DNA of 64,000 nucleotides from Roseiarcus sp963765375 (GTDB lineage: Bacteria > Pseudomonadota > Alphaproteobacteria > Rhizobiales > Beijerinckiaceae). Numbering within the stretch: position 1 is the first letter of the stretch; every line of letters begins with the position of its first letter. The notes below the pieces were generated by a model. It searched no databases. It was not told the origin of the DNA and worked only from the letters and a program-made list of their open reading frames with translations. The translations under genes were made by a program, and so were the position numbers. The stretch lies in the NCBI GenBank assembly GCA_963765375.1, contig CAVXVZ010000005.1, forward strand, positions 682,001-746,000, in the 5' to 3' direction. Positions 43,770 to 53,652 of this stretch are shown here, piece after piece.

Positions 43770-44779
43770 CCCAGCCGGTCCTCGATTTCGTGCCGATATG
43801 GACGCTCATCCTCGGCGTCGGCGTCTTCCTTTATGTGCTGCTGGACGGTTTCGACCTTGGCGTGGGCATCCTCTATGGATTCGCGCCCGGTCGGGATTCG
43901 CGCAATCTGGTCATGAACTCGATCGCGCCGATCTGGGATGGCAACGAGACCTGGCTCGTCCTCGGCGGGATCGCGTTGATGGCTGCTTTCCCGCTCGCGT
44001 TCGCCATCATCATTCCGGCATTGTATTTCCCGATCCTCATCATGCTGCTGGCGCTCATCTTTCGCGGCGTCGCTTTCGAGTTCCGCTATCGCGACTCCGA
44101 GCATCGGACATTTTGGGATCGCGCCTTTAACTACGGCTCCGTCCTCGGCGCTTTCGCCCAGGGGATCGTGCTCGGCGCGTTCATTCAGGGCTTTGAGACC
44201 GATGGCCGCCGCTTCGCCGGCGGCTCGTTCGACTGTTTCACCCCATTCTCCTTCCTGACCGGCTTGGCGCTCGTCTTCGGCTACAGCCTCCTCGGCGCGG
44301 GTTGGCTGATCTTGAAAACCGAAGGCGCGCTTCAGGATTGGGCGCGAACGCTGGGGCGGCGGGCGCTCCTCGGCGTGCTTGTCGGAATCGCGGCGGTGAG
44401 CCTCTGGACGCCATTTCTCAGGGCCGAGATCTGGGATCGATGGTTCTCCTGGCCCCATTTTGTGATTTTGGCGCCTGTGCCGATCATCACCGCGGTCATC
44501 GCCTATTGGGAATGGCGGTCGCTCAACAATCGCTCCGAAGCGGCGCCGTTTGTCGGCGCCGTCTGTCTGTTCGTGATGTCCTATCTCGGCATCGCGATCA
44601 GCCTGTGGCCGATGATCGTGCCGTACAAGTTCACGCTATGGGAGGCCGCGTCCTCCCCGGCGACGCAGGCTTTCCTGCTCGTCGGCACTTTGTTCCTGCT
44701 GCCGGTCATCCTCATGTACACCGGCTGGTCCTACTGGGTGTTTCGCGGCAAGGTCCGCGGCGACCTTGGCTATCACTGA
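43766..44779 (+). CDS. cydB: cytochrome bd (CIO-type) ubiquinol oxidase subunit II
   Basis: A 337-residue, eight-helix partner of CydA. The N-terminal LLDGFDLGVGILYGF motif, IWDGNETWLVLGG and RGVAFEFRYR are the family hallmarks. It starts in an ATGA overlap with the end of cydA. It is intact, so assembly of the oxidase depends on whether the cydA stop is real. Cytochrome bd supports low-oxygen and cyanide- or NO-resistant respiration. Confidence 0.94.
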   Translation: MTQPVLDFVPIWTLILGVGVFLYVLLDGFDLGVGILYGFAPGRDSRNLVMNSIAPIWDGNETWLVLGGIALMAAFPLAFAIIIPALYFPILIMLLALIFRGVAFEFRYRDSEHRTFWDRAFNYGSVLGAFAQGIVLGAFIQGFETDGRRFAGGSFDCFTPFSFLTGLALVFGYSLLGAGWLILKTEGALQDWARTLGRRALLGVLVGIAAVSLWTPFLRAEIWDRWFSWPHFVILAPVPIITAVIAYWEWRSLNNRSEAAPFVGAVCLFVMSYLGIAISLWPMIVPYKFTLWEAASSPATQAFLLVGTLFLLPVILMYTGWSYWVFRGKVRGDLGYH

Positions 44780-44804
44780 CCGGGCGTCTCCCCCGCATGA
44801 GCCG

Positions 44805-47800
44805 CTACTCCGCCGGCGTCGCCGAGCCGAGCGCCATCGGGGCGGGCTCGCCGCGGACCCGGGCGGTCGCAGTGTCGGGTCCCAGCGATCGGCGATGCCA
44901 AAGCGCGTAGATCGACGGCAGCAGGAAGAGGGTCAGGAACGTGGCGACCGACAGGCCGCCCATGATGGTGAAGGCCATCGGGCCCCAGAAGGCGCTGTGC
45001 GAGAGCGGGATCATCGCCAGGATCGCCGCGAGCGCTGTGAGGGCCACCGGCCGGGCGCGCCGCATGGTCGAGAACACGATCGCTTCCCGCCGCGCCAGGC
45101 CTCGATCGCGCACGTCCGCCTCGATCTGGTCGATGAGAATGACCGTGTTGCGCATGTCCATGCCGGCGAGGGCAATGAGTCCGAGCAGGGCGACGAACCC
45201 GAAGGGCTGGCCGGCGAGAGTGAGCGCCAGCGAAGCGCCGACGATTCCAAGCGGCGCCGTGAAAAAGACCATGGCGAGGCGCGAAAAACTCTGCATCTGG
45301 ATCATGAGCAGCGTCAGCATGGCGAGGATCATGACCGGGAAGAGGATGAAGATTGAGCTGTTGCCCTTCTGGGATTCCTCGATCGCCCCGCCCATCTCGA
45401 TGCGGGCGCCAGGCGGCAGCGAGTCGCGGATCGAGGCGAGCTTCGGCCATAACGATCGCGAGACGTCCGGCGGCTGCACTCCGTCGACGACGTCGGCCAA
45501 AGCTGTGACGACGACTTCGCGATCCTTGCGCCAGATGATCGGGTCCTCGATCGTGCGGATGACGCGCGCAACCTGGCCGACCGGCACCGCGGCGCCGTCC
45601 CGCGTCGCGATGGTCAGATCCTCGATTCGGTCGAGCGCCGCGCGCTCGCCCGGAATGGCGCGGGCGACGACGTCGACCCGCTCGTCGCCGACCCTCAGCG
45701 TCGTCACTGTCGCTCCGCCGACCAGGGTCTGCAGCGTCTGAGCGATGTCCTGCGGCGTCAGACCGAGCGCGCGGGCGCGCGACTGGTCGACCTCGAGCCT
45801 GAGCGAAGGCATTTTCTCGCCCCAGTTTAGATGCGGGTCGATCAACCGCGGATCGGCGCGCATGACGTCGCGCACCCGCTGGGCGGCTTCGCGCACGACG
45901 TCCGGTTCGGGCCCGACGACGCGGAACTGAACTGGAAATCCGACTGGCGGGCCGAAATTGAATCGATCGAGCCTTACCCGCGCCGCGCTGAGCGCGCCCT
46001 TGGCGACGGCGGCCTCGATGCGCGCCTTGATGCGCTCGCGAGCTTCGACGTTGCGAGCGACGATGACGATCTGGGCGAAGGATTCGTTCGGCTGGACAGG
46101 CTGGAGCCCGAGCCAGAACCTGGGCGAACTCTTGCCGATATAGGAGGTGTAGGACTGGGCGTCGGGGTCCCCGGCGATCAGGCTTTCGGCCTGCCTCGCG
46201 GTCGCTTCGGTCGCCTGGATCGAGGAGCCTTCAGCCAGCCTCAGTTCGAAAAACAATTCCGGCCGTTCGGACAGTGGAAAGAATTGCTGCTGAACCCTGC
46301 CGAACTGGGTCAGGCCCAGTCCGAGCAGCCCGGCCGCAACGACGATGATGACGACCGGGCGCCTGACGCAGAACTCGAGGGCGCGGCGGAAGGCCCGGTA
46401 GAAAGGCGTCGCGTAGATCGCGGCTTCGTTGCGCGCATGGCCGCCCGACGCGTAGTTCGGCAGCAGCGCGAAGCCGAGATAGGGAGTGAACAGCACCGCC
46501 ACGAACCACGACGCGGCGAGCGCGATGCCGACGACCCAGAAGATGCCGCCGGTATATTCGCCGACGGCGGAGTGGGCGAGGCCGATCGGCATGAAGCCGG
46601 CGGCGGTGACCAGCGTTCCGGTCAGCATCGGAAACGCCGTCGAAGTCCAGGCGAAGGATGCGGCGCGCTCGCGGTCCCAGCCCTGCTCGAGTTTCACCAC
46701 GATCATCTCGGTCGCGATTATCGCGTCGTCGACCAGAAGCCCGAGGGCGATGATGAGCGCGCCGAGCGTCACCCGCTGCAAGTCGAGGCCGAGGAACGCC
46801 ATGGCGATGAAGACGATCGCCAGCACAAGCGGCACAGAGGTCGCAACGACGAAACCGGCCCGCCAGCCGAGCGAAAGGAAGCTGACCGCAAGCACGATCG
46901 CCAGCGCCTCGACGAAGGAGCGGGTGAACTCGCCGACCGCCCTGTCGACGACCTCGGGCTGGTCGGCGATGCGCGAGATGGTGACCCCGCGCGGCAATTC
47001 GGTCTCGAAATCGGCGAGCGTGGCGTCGAGCGTCTTGCCGAGGGCGAGGATATTGCCGCCCTTCTGCATGACGACGCCGACCTCGAGCGCGGGCTGCCCC
47101 TGGGCGCGAATGAGGAAAGACGGCGGATCCTCGTAGCCGTGCGAGACATTCGCCACATCGCCGAGGCGGAAAGTCTGACCGCCGGCGAAGACCGGGGTCT
47201 CCGCCACCGCTTCGGCGCCCTGCTGCGCGCCGGTCACCCGCACCGGCAGGCGTTGCGCGTCGGTCTGGAATTCGCCGGCGGGGCTAAGCGCGTTCTGCTT
47301 CCCGATCGAATCGAATACGGCCTGAAGCGGAACGCCGAGCGTCGCCAGCTTCGCGTGGCTGAACTCGACAAAGATGCGCTCCGGCTGGTCGCCGTAGAGA
47401 TCGACCTTGGTGACGTCGGCGACGCGCTGCAGGCGCTTTCGGAACGCCTCGGCGACCTCCTTCAGCTGAGCGTACGAGGCGCCGTCGCCGACGATCGTGT
47501 AGAGAACCGAATCGACGTCCCCGAACTCGTCGTTGACGAAAGGTCCGAGCACGCCGGCCGGGAGGTCCGGAAGAAGATCGCTCATCTTCTTGCGCAGCTC
47601 GAGAAACAGCATCGGCACGTCGCGCGGGGGCGTCGAGTCGCGGAAGTTGAGCGAGATGGAGGCGAAGCCTGGCTTGTAATAGCTGTCGATCTTGTCGACC
47701 CAGGGCAGTTCCTGCAGCTTCTTCTCGATTCGGTCGGCGACCTGACCCTGCATTTCGGCGGCGGTCGCGCCCGGCCACTCGACGCTGACGACCGCCGTCT

Positions 47801-47936
47801 TGATGGTGAAGGCGGGATCCTCCGCCCGGCCGAGCCGCGAATAGGCGAAAGCGCCGCTGAGCCCGATTACCAGAATAAGGAAGGCGAGGAGCTGGGGATG
47901 CCGAATCCCCCAGTGCGAGGGGTTGAAGCGGCTCAT
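44805..47936 (-). CDS. RND-family efflux transporter inner-membrane pump
   Basis: A 1043-residue RND permease. It has the N-terminal helix, a large periplasmic porter domain, helices 2-6 (with the ALGLLVDDAIIATEMI helix-4 motif that carries the paired proton-relay acids), a second porter domain and a second helix bundle (LIALAGMDMRNTVILIDQI). The region around residue 470 reads TSTAFPMLTGTLVTAAGF. It forms a tripartite pump with the adaptor protein encoded just upstream. No outer-membrane channel gene is adjacent. The substrate is unknown; HAE1-type drugs are most common. Confidence 0.92.
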   Translation of the reverse strand: MSRFNPSHWGIRHPQLLAFLILVIGLSGAFAYSRLGRAEDPAFTIKTAVVSVEWPGATAAEMQGQVADRIEKKLQELPWVDKIDSYYKPGFASISLNFRDSTPPRDVPMLFLELRKKMSDLLPDLPAGVLGPFVNDEFGDVDSVLYTIVGDGASYAQLKEVAEAFRKRLQRVADVTKVDLYGDQPERIFVEFSHAKLATLGVPLQAVFDSIGKQNALSPAGEFQTDAQRLPVRVTGAQQGAEAVAETPVFAGGQTFRLGDVANVSHGYEDPPSFLIRAQGQPALEVGVVMQKGGNILALGKTLDATLADFETELPRGVTISRIADQPEVVDRAVGEFTRSFVEALAIVLAVSFLSLGWRAGFVVATSVPLVLAIVFIAMAFLGLDLQRVTLGALIIALGLLVDDAIIATEMIVVKLEQGWDRERAASFAWTSTAFPMLTGTLVTAAGFMPIGLAHSAVGEYTGGIFWVVGIALAASWFVAVLFTPYLGFALLPNYASGGHARNEAAIYATPFYRAFRRALEFCVRRPVVIIVVAAGLLGLGLTQFGRVQQQFFPLSERPELFFELRLAEGSSIQATEATARQAESLIAGDPDAQSYTSYIGKSSPRFWLGLQPVQPNESFAQIVIVARNVEARERIKARIEAAVAKGALSAARVRLDRFNFGPPVGFPVQFRVVGPEPDVVREAAQRVRDVMRADPRLIDPHLNWGEKMPSLRLEVDQSRARALGLTPQDIAQTLQTLVGGATVTTLRVGDERVDVVARAIPGERAALDRIEDLTIATRDGAAVPVGQVARVIRTIEDPIIWRKDREVVVTALADVVDGVQPPDVSRSLWPKLASIRDSLPPGARIEMGGAIEESQKGNSSIFILFPVMILAMLTLLMIQMQSFSRLAMVFFTAPLGIVGASLALTLAGQPFGFVALLGLIALAGMDMRNTVILIDQIEADVRDRGLARREAIVFSTMRRARPVALTALAAILAMIPLSHSAFWGPMAFTIMGGLSVATFLTLFLLPSIYALWHRRSLGPDTATARVRGEPAPMALGSATPAE

Positions 47937-49019
47937 CTAGAGCCCCGCCAGGCTGTCGACCACGCGCACCTTTTCGCCCTGGTCGAGCTTGTGCGCGCCG
48001 AGTGCGACGACCTTCGCCCCTTCCGGCACGCCGGAGCCGATGAACGCCCATTCTGCGTCGTAGCCGGAGAGCACGACGCGGGCGGCGCTCAAGGTCGCGG
48101 ACACCGGATCGACCACCCAGACGCTCGGCCCCTGTCCGATGTCGAACAGGGCGGAAATCGGCATCCGCGCCACCTTCGCCGAGTCGGCCTCGAGCGACAC
48201 GGTGACGCTCATGCCGAGCCGGACGCCCGCCGGCGCGTCGACAAGCGTGAACCGCGCGGGGTAGGTGCGGGTCGCCGCATCGGACGTCGGCGACAGCTCG
48301 CGCAGCCTCGCTCTGACCGAAACGCCAGGCAGAGCCCAGAACTCGACCTGCGCGGAGTCGGAGCGCGCGCGATCGACGAGGGTCTCGGGAACCGAAACTG
48401 CCGCCTCCCGCTCATCGGCGTGCGCGAGGCGAACGATCGGCGCGCCCGCGGCGACGACTTGGCCGGGCTCCGCCGAGACCGCGCTGATGACGCCGTCCGC
48501 GTCGGCCCGCAACGTCGCATAGTCGATGGCGTTGCGCGCGAGCGAGACCGCTCGTTCGGCGCGCACGGCCGCGGCGCGCGCCTGGTCGGCGGCCGAACGC
48601 GCCCTGTCGAAATCGGCGTTGGCGATCCAGCCCTGCTTCGACAACGTCGTCAGGCGCCGCTCTTCCGCTTCCGCTTGAACGAGCGCGGCCGCAGCGGAAC
48701 TCTGTTCCGCCTGCGCTTCCTCGAGCTGAAGCCGAAAGTCGGCGTCGTCCAATTCCGCGAGCGCATCGCCCTTGTGCACGAGCGCGCCGGTGTCGACGAG
48801 CCGCGTCGCCATCTTGCCGGCGATGCGGAAGGCGAGATCGCTCTCGATCCGCGCCTTGACCACTCCGGCCAGGACTTGCGCCTGGTCGCGCGGCGCGTAA
48901 TGCGCCTCGGCGACCAGCACCGGCCTCGGCGGCGCGGCTCTCGAGGTCTCCGTCTTCTGATCGCAGGCGGAGACGATGAGCGCGGCGGCGAGCGCGGCGA
49001 GAGGCGCAAGCGGTTTCAT
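47937..49019 (-). CDS. RND efflux periplasmic adaptor lipoprotein
   Basis: A 360-residue membrane-fusion protein. The signal peptide ends in a lipobox (ALIVSAC with Cys19), then the barrel-sandwich/lipoyl halves (LAGVVKARIESDLAFRIAGK and ALRADADGVISAVSAEPGQVV) flank an alpha-helical hairpin rich in Ala/Glu/Arg, followed by the beta-barrel domain. It bridges the pump and an outer-membrane channel. One base separates its stop from the pump start, and the TetR regulator is three bases upstream. Confidence 0.92.
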   Translation of the reverse strand: MKPLAPLAALAAALIVSACDQKTETSRAAPPRPVLVAEAHYAPRDQAQVLAGVVKARIESDLAFRIAGKMATRLVDTGALVHKGDALAELDDADFRLQLEEAQAEQSSAAAALVQAEAEERRLTTLSKQGWIANADFDRARSAADQARAAAVRAERAVSLARNAIDYATLRADADGVISAVSAEPGQVVAAGAPIVRLAHADEREAAVSVPETLVDRARSDSAQVEFWALPGVSVRARLRELSPTSDAATRTYPARFTLVDAPAGVRLGMSVTVSLEADSAKVARMPISALFDIGQGPSVWVVDPVSATLSAARVVLSGYDAEWAFIGSGVPEGAKVVALGAHKLDQGEKVRVVDSLAGL

Positions 49020-49022
49020 TGG

Positions 49023-49646
49023 CTAGCTCTCCGGGATCGGCGCGGGCGGCCGCGGATTGGCGAGCGCGCGCAGCGCGAAATCGATCGCGTGTTCGGGACG
49101 GGCCTCGGGGCGGATCGCCGGGCATTGCGCGATCATCGTCGGATCCTGGATGATGACGCAGGCTTGCAGCGTCTGCCAGCCGAGCTCCTTCGGCTCGCCG
49201 GGGCCGAATTCGCCCGCCGCCTGCCCCTCCGCGATTGTCTCGGCCAGCATGGCGGCGCAGGTGTGCAAATAGTCGACGATCGGCGGCCAGACCTCGTCGA
49301 CCGCGACCTTCACGATCTCATGCGCGCGCGCTTCGTCGGTCATCTGGTCGCGCATCAGGCGATGCAGCGCCAGCATCATGCGGGCGATGCGCTGAGCCGC
49401 CGTGCCCGGGGAATCAAGCTCGCGGCGCGCCGCCTTCACCATCTCGCCGAGCAGGCCCTCGCACACCGCTTCGCTCAAGGCCTGCTTGGACGGGAAAAAG
49501 CGATAGACATTCGCGCTCGACATGCCCGACCTGTCGGCGATGTCGGCGACTGTCGTGCGCGTCCCGAGCTGACGGAAAAGGTCCCATGCGACGGCGAGGA
49601 TGCAGCCGCGGGTTTCTTCGGGGGTTCGACGCTCGGCAATGGCCAT
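49023..49646 (-). CDS. TetR-family transcriptional regulator
   Basis: A TetR-type repressor of about 207 residues. The helix-turn-helix RTTVADIADRSGMSSANVYRFFPSK sits near residues 30-55 (given here in part: TVADIADRSGMSSANVYRFF), followed by a ligand-binding C-terminal domain. ATG 49646 (MAIAERR) is used; ATG 49679 is also possible and neither has a clear ribosome site. It leads the efflux operon and probably represses it. An AT-rich stretch at 49650-49705 with a GATGATTTTCATC palindrome (49668-49680) is a possible operator. Confidence 0.88.
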   Translation of the reverse strand: MAIAERRTPEETRGCILAVAWDLFRQLGTRTTVADIADRSGMSSANVYRFFPSKQALSEAVCEGLLGEMVKAARRELDSPGTAAQRIARMMLALHRLMRDQMTDEARAHEIVKVAVDEVWPPIVDYLHTCAAMLAETIAEGQAAGEFGPGEPKELGWQTLQACVIIQDPTMIAQCPAIRPEARPEHAIDFALRALANPRPPAPIPES

Positions 49647-49858
49647 TTTTCGTGACGAGTTATGACTGATGATTTTCATCTTTTATCACTATTCATTCAT
49701 AAGTCAACTGGCTCGCCGGCCGGGAAATGGCGCTTCCCACGCGCCCGGCGCACCCTCCAGGCTGGCGGCGGAACGCCGGTTCCTCGCTCCGCTGACGTCT
49801 TCCGCCGATTGCGCGCTTGCCGCGAACGTCGGACAATGCGCCGCTCACTGGAAAGCTC

Positions 49859-51084
49859 GTGTCCGAACCCGCTCCCATCTTCGACCTCGTCATCGCCGGC
49901 GCGGGCGCCTCCGGCCTGGCGCTGGCGGCTGCGGTCAAGCAGGCGATGGGGAACGGCGTCTCGATCGCCCTCGTCGATCCGGCGCCCCGCCGGCTGCGGG
50001 CGCGACGCGGCTGCGCACGGTCGCGATCGCCGACGGGCCGCGCCGCCTGCTCGAGCGCGTCGACGCCTGGCGGGCGATCGGGGCTAAGGCGCAAGCCATC
50101 CGCAAGATGGCGATCATGGACGGCAGGACGCGCGACGCGGTCCGCCCCGCGCATCTCCATTTCGAAGCAAAAAGCGGCGGTCCGCTCGCACACATGGCGT
50201 TCAACGACGATGTCGTCGGCGCGCTGGCGGCGCTCTGCGGCAGGCTCGAGGTCCAGCGCCTCAGGGCGTCGGTCGTCCACTGGTCCCCGGGCAAGCGCGT
50301 CGCCTCTCTGGGGCTCAGCGATGGCCGCTCGTTGCGCGCACGCCTTGCCGTCGCCGCTGACGGCGCGCGCTCGAAGCTCGTCGCGCTTGCGGGCGTCGCG
50401 ACGGTTGGCTGGGACTACGATCAGGCCGGCATCGTCGCCACCATCGCCCACGAGCGCGATCATGAAGGCCGCGCGGAGCAGCATTTCCTGCCCGCCGGCC
50501 CGTTCGCGATCCTGCCGCTTCCGGGCCGCCAGTCGAGCATAGTCTGGAACGAACGGCGCGCCGACGCCCGCGCCCTCCTTGAGCTCGACCCCGAGGAGCT
50601 CACGCGCGAGCTCGAACCGCGCTTCACCCCCAAATTGGGGGAGATCCGCCTCGCCTCGCGCGTGGAGGCTTTTCCGTTCCGCTTCCAGGTCGCGCGGCGA
50701 TTCGTCGGCGAGCGGCTGGCGCTCATCGGCGACGCCGCCCATGTCGTCCATCCGCTCGCCGGGCAAGGCCTGAACCTGGGCCTGCGCGACGTGGCGGCGC
50801 TCGCCGAGACGATCGTCGGAGAGATGCGGCTCGGCCTCGATCCGGGCGCGCCCGCGCCCCTTGCGGCCTACGAGCGCCGCCGACGCTTCGACGTTACCGC
50901 CGGCGGACTCGGCCTCGATTCGCTCAACCGCATGTTCTCCAACAACTCCGCGGCGCTGCGCTTCGCCCGCGACCTTGGCCTTCGCATCGTCGATCGAGCC
51001 CCGGCGCTCAAGGACATGCTGATCGCGGAAGCCGGCGGCGCGAGCGATGGCGCGCCGAAGCTCCTGAGGGGGCTCGCGCTATGA
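49859..51084 (+). pseudogene. UbiH/Coq6-like FAD-dependent hydroxylase, frameshifted near residue 42
   Basis: FAD-dependent aromatic hydroxylase of the ubiquinone-biosynthesis UbiH/UbiL type, about 408 residues. The GTG-started frame gives IFDLVIAGAGASGLALA, the FAD-binding Rossmann motif, then VDPAP. The rest (ATRLRTVAIADGPRRLLERV, the DG motif near VAADGARSKL, and LIGDAAHVVHPLAGQGLNLGL) lies one base out of phase from about 49985. Inserting one G in the CCGGCGCCCCGCC run restores one frame. ATGA overlap with metC at the 3' end. A single-base sequencing error in a GC run is quite plausible. Confidence 0.75.
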
Positions 51085-52226
51085 CCGAGCCGCGGCCCTT
51101 AAGTCCGCGCACCCTCGCCGCTCAGGCCTTGGGCCGCATCGACCAGAGCACCCGCGCCATCGTGTCGCCCATCCATCTCGCCACGACTTTCGAGCGCGAC
51201 CCCGACAATCTCTATCGCAGCGGCAACGTCTATGGCCGCCCCGACAACGAGACGGTGCGCGAGGCGGAAGCGGTGATCGGGGCGCTCGAGGGCGCGGTGG
51301 CGACGATCGTCTATGGCTCAGGCATGTCGGCGGCGATCGCGCTTTTTCTGAGCCTTGGGCCGGGCGCCCACGTGGTCGCGCCATCCGGCATGTACTGGGC
51401 GCTGCGCGCCTGGCTCGCTGACGAAGCGCCGGCCTTCGGAATCAGTGTCGATTTCGTCGACGCCGAGGATTTGCAGGCGCTGGCGCAGGCGGTGAAGCCG
51501 CGCTTGACCAGGCTTCTGTGGCTCGAGACGCCGAGCAATCCGCTATGGGGCGTGAGCGACATCGAAGGCGCCGCGCGCGTCGCCCACGCGGCGGGCGCGG
51601 CGCTCGCGGTCGATTCGACCTGCGCGACGCCGATCTTCACCCGGCCGATTGCGCTGGGCGCCGATGTCGTGATGCACTCGGCGACCAAATACCTCAACGG
51701 GCATTCCGACGTGATCGCGGGCGCGCTGTGCTTCGCCGGTGACGACGCGCTCTGCGGGCGGGCGCGCCATATCCGTCATAAGCATGGCCTCATACTTCAC
51801 CCGTTTGAGGCGTACCTCCTGATCCGGGGCCTCAGAACTCTTGACTTGCGGGTTCGCGCCGCGTCCGAAAATGCGATGGAGCTCGCGAGCCGCCTCTCGA
51901 ATCACGGGGCCGTCTCCGCCGTGCTTTATCCGGGGCTGCCGCACCATCCGGGCCATGATGTCGCTCGCCGGCAGATGAGGGGCGGCTTTGGCGGCATGCT
52001 TTCGATCCGCGTCCGCGGCGGCGCCGAGGCGGCGATCGCGACCGCCGCGCGGGTTCGCCTGTGGAAGCGCGCAACCTCGCTTGGCGGCGTCGAATCGCTC
52101 ATCGAACATCGCGCCTCGATCGAGGGCGGGGGCTCGCCTTGCCCGCCGGACTTGCTCAGGCTCTCCGCCGGCGTCGAGGATGTCGAGGACCTCTGGCGCG
52201 ATATCGACGGCGCGCTGACCGGATAG
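51081..52226 (+). CDS. metC: trans-sulfuration PLP enzyme, cystathionine beta-lyase-like
   Basis: A 381-residue member of the Cys/Met metabolism PLP family. IHLATTFERD, YGRPDNETVREAE, YGSGMSAAIA (phosphate loop), LETPSNP (substrate arm), VDSTCATPIF and the PLP lysine in MHSATKYLNGHSDV are all present. Cystathionine beta-lyase is favoured by the VIGALEGAVATIVY and C-terminal LIEHRASIE patterns; gamma-synthase or gamma-lyase cannot be excluded. Coupled to the UbiH-like gene by an ATGA overlap. Confidence 0.8.
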   Translation: MTEPRPLSPRTLAAQALGRIDQSTRAIVSPIHLATTFERDPDNLYRSGNVYGRPDNETVREAEAVIGALEGAVATIVYGSGMSAAIALFLSLGPGAHVVAPSGMYWALRAWLADEAPAFGISVDFVDAEDLQALAQAVKPRLTRLLWLETPSNPLWGVSDIEGAARVAHAAGAALAVDSTCATPIFTRPIALGADVVMHSATKYLNGHSDVIAGALCFAGDDALCGRARHIRHKHGLILHPFEAYLLIRGLRTLDLRVRAASENAMELASRLSNHGAVSAVLYPGLPHHPGHDVARRQMRGGFGGMLSIRVRGGAEAAIATAARVRLWKRATSLGGVESLIEHRASIEGGGSPCPPDLLRLSAGVEDVEDLWRDIDGALTG

Positions 52227-52480
52227 AGTCCTACCCCAGCGGGCGGTGGCCAGCGCCATACAATCGTCGAAAACAAACCCTCCTTCGTGTTCGCGAATCG
52301 TTAAGGGACGACGTGTCTTTGTGCGTCGGTCGAAAGAAGACAGGTTCGAGCGAGGGCGACGCTCCAGAAATAACTGAGGTGAGAATACGAAGATTCTTGA
52401 CGTGGACGCATGCCATGCCGCGTGGTCCCGGCTTTGTCTTGCGCATCGCCCGATCGCGCCGGTTCGGAAAGGATTTCGAC

Positions 52481-53572
52481 ATGCGTCAGCGCCGGCATGC
52501 GATCGCCGCATTGTTCATCGGAGCCTGTGCGCCGGCCGCGCTCGTCGCCCCGGCCTTCGCCCAGACCTGCGCTTGCGCGCCGGGCGGCGGATACGTGATT
52601 CAGGCGGACGAGCCGCCGCCGCCCTTGCCCGAGTACGATCAGCCGCCTCTTCCCGTCCCCGGCTACTATTGGACGCCCGGCTACTGGGCCTGGAACAATT
52701 ACGACTATTACTGGGTCCCCGGCGTCTGGGTGGAGCCGCCGCAGCCGGGATTGCTGTGGACGCCCGGCTACTGGGCCTTCGGCGGCGGCGTCTACGCCTT
52801 CACGCCTGGCTATTGGGGTCCGCATGTCGGCTTTTACGGCGGCATCGACTATGGCTACGGCTATAACGGCGCTGGCTATTTTGGCGGCCGATGGGACAAT
52901 GGCCGGTACTTTTACAATAGCGCGGTGAACAACCTCGGCCCTGACCACGTCACGAACGTCTACAACCAGACGATCGTCAACAGCGCGACCGTCAATCGCG
53001 TGAGCTTCAACGGCGGGGCGGGCGGAATCGCGGCGAAGCCGACCAACGAGGAACTGCTGGCGGAGAAGGAAGCGCACCTCCAGCCGACGAGGCTGCAAGT
53101 CGATCACGCTCGCTCCGCCAGCATGAGAGGCGAGCAATTCGTATCCACGAACCGGGGCAAGCCGGCGATCGCCGCGACCCCGCGGCCCGGCGAGTTCAAG
53201 GGCAAGGGCGCCGTCCCCGCGAAATCCGCCCAAGAAACGCCGGCGCCAGGGGGAATCGTCCAGCCCGAGTCGAAGGAAAAGCCGCCGGCCGCCGAGAAGC
53301 CCGTCAAGCCCGAAGCGGCGCCCAACCTGCCCAAGGTCGAACGGAAACCGCCGGCTGTCGAGAAGCTCGTCAAGCCGGAAGTCGCCCCGAATGCGCCGAG
53401 GATCGAGCAGAGGCCGCCCGCCGTCGAGAAGCCGGTCAAGCCCGAGCCGCCGAACGGCGCGCAAAGGGCGCCGGAGCGGCCGCCCGCTCCCGATCGGAAG
53501 CCCCCTCAGCCGGAGCGCAAGCCGGAGGCGAAAGAATGCGGGCGGCCCGGATTGCCGCCCTGCCCCAGGTGA
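52481..53572 (+). CDS. YXWGXW-repeat secreted protein
   Basis: A 363-residue secreted protein. Signal peptide with AALFIGACAPAALVAPAFAQ. The next 100 residues hold three or four Tyr/Trp/Pro/Gly repeats (YYWTPGYWAWN, LLWTPGYWAFG, YAFTPGYWGP), the YXWGXW family. The C-terminal 130 residues are a Pro/Lys/Glu-rich tail with three tandem copies of an EKPVKPE-type unit (about residues 270-345). These are thought to be envelope proteins of unknown function. AAGGA precedes ATG 52481; the frame upstream is not protein-like. Confidence 0.85.
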   Translation: MRQRRHAIAALFIGACAPAALVAPAFAQTCACAPGGGYVIQADEPPPPLPEYDQPPLPVPGYYWTPGYWAWNNYDYYWVPGVWVEPPQPGLLWTPGYWAFGGGVYAFTPGYWGPHVGFYGGIDYGYGYNGAGYFGGRWDNGRYFYNSAVNNLGPDHVTNVYNQTIVNSATVNRVSFNGGAGGIAAKPTNEELLAEKEAHLQPTRLQVDHARSASMRGEQFVSTNRGKPAIAATPRPGEFKGKGAVPAKSAQETPAPGGIVQPESKEKPPAAEKPVKPEAAPNLPKVERKPPAVEKLVKPEVAPNAPRIEQRPPAVEKPVKPEPPNGAQRAPERPPAPDRKPPQPERKPEAKECGRPGLPPCPR

Positions 53573-53652
53573 GCGCCGTCGAACAAGGGATCGGCTCAGT
53601 GCCGCGATGGCGCGATTTCAGCCGCAGGGCGAATCCGGCTAAACCGGGCGCA

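Noticed and set aside
45831..49655. A 1274-residue rightward open frame across the RND efflux genes
   Set aside because: It is the GC-rich antisense shadow of the efflux pump and adaptor, whose protein motifs are strong on the other strand.
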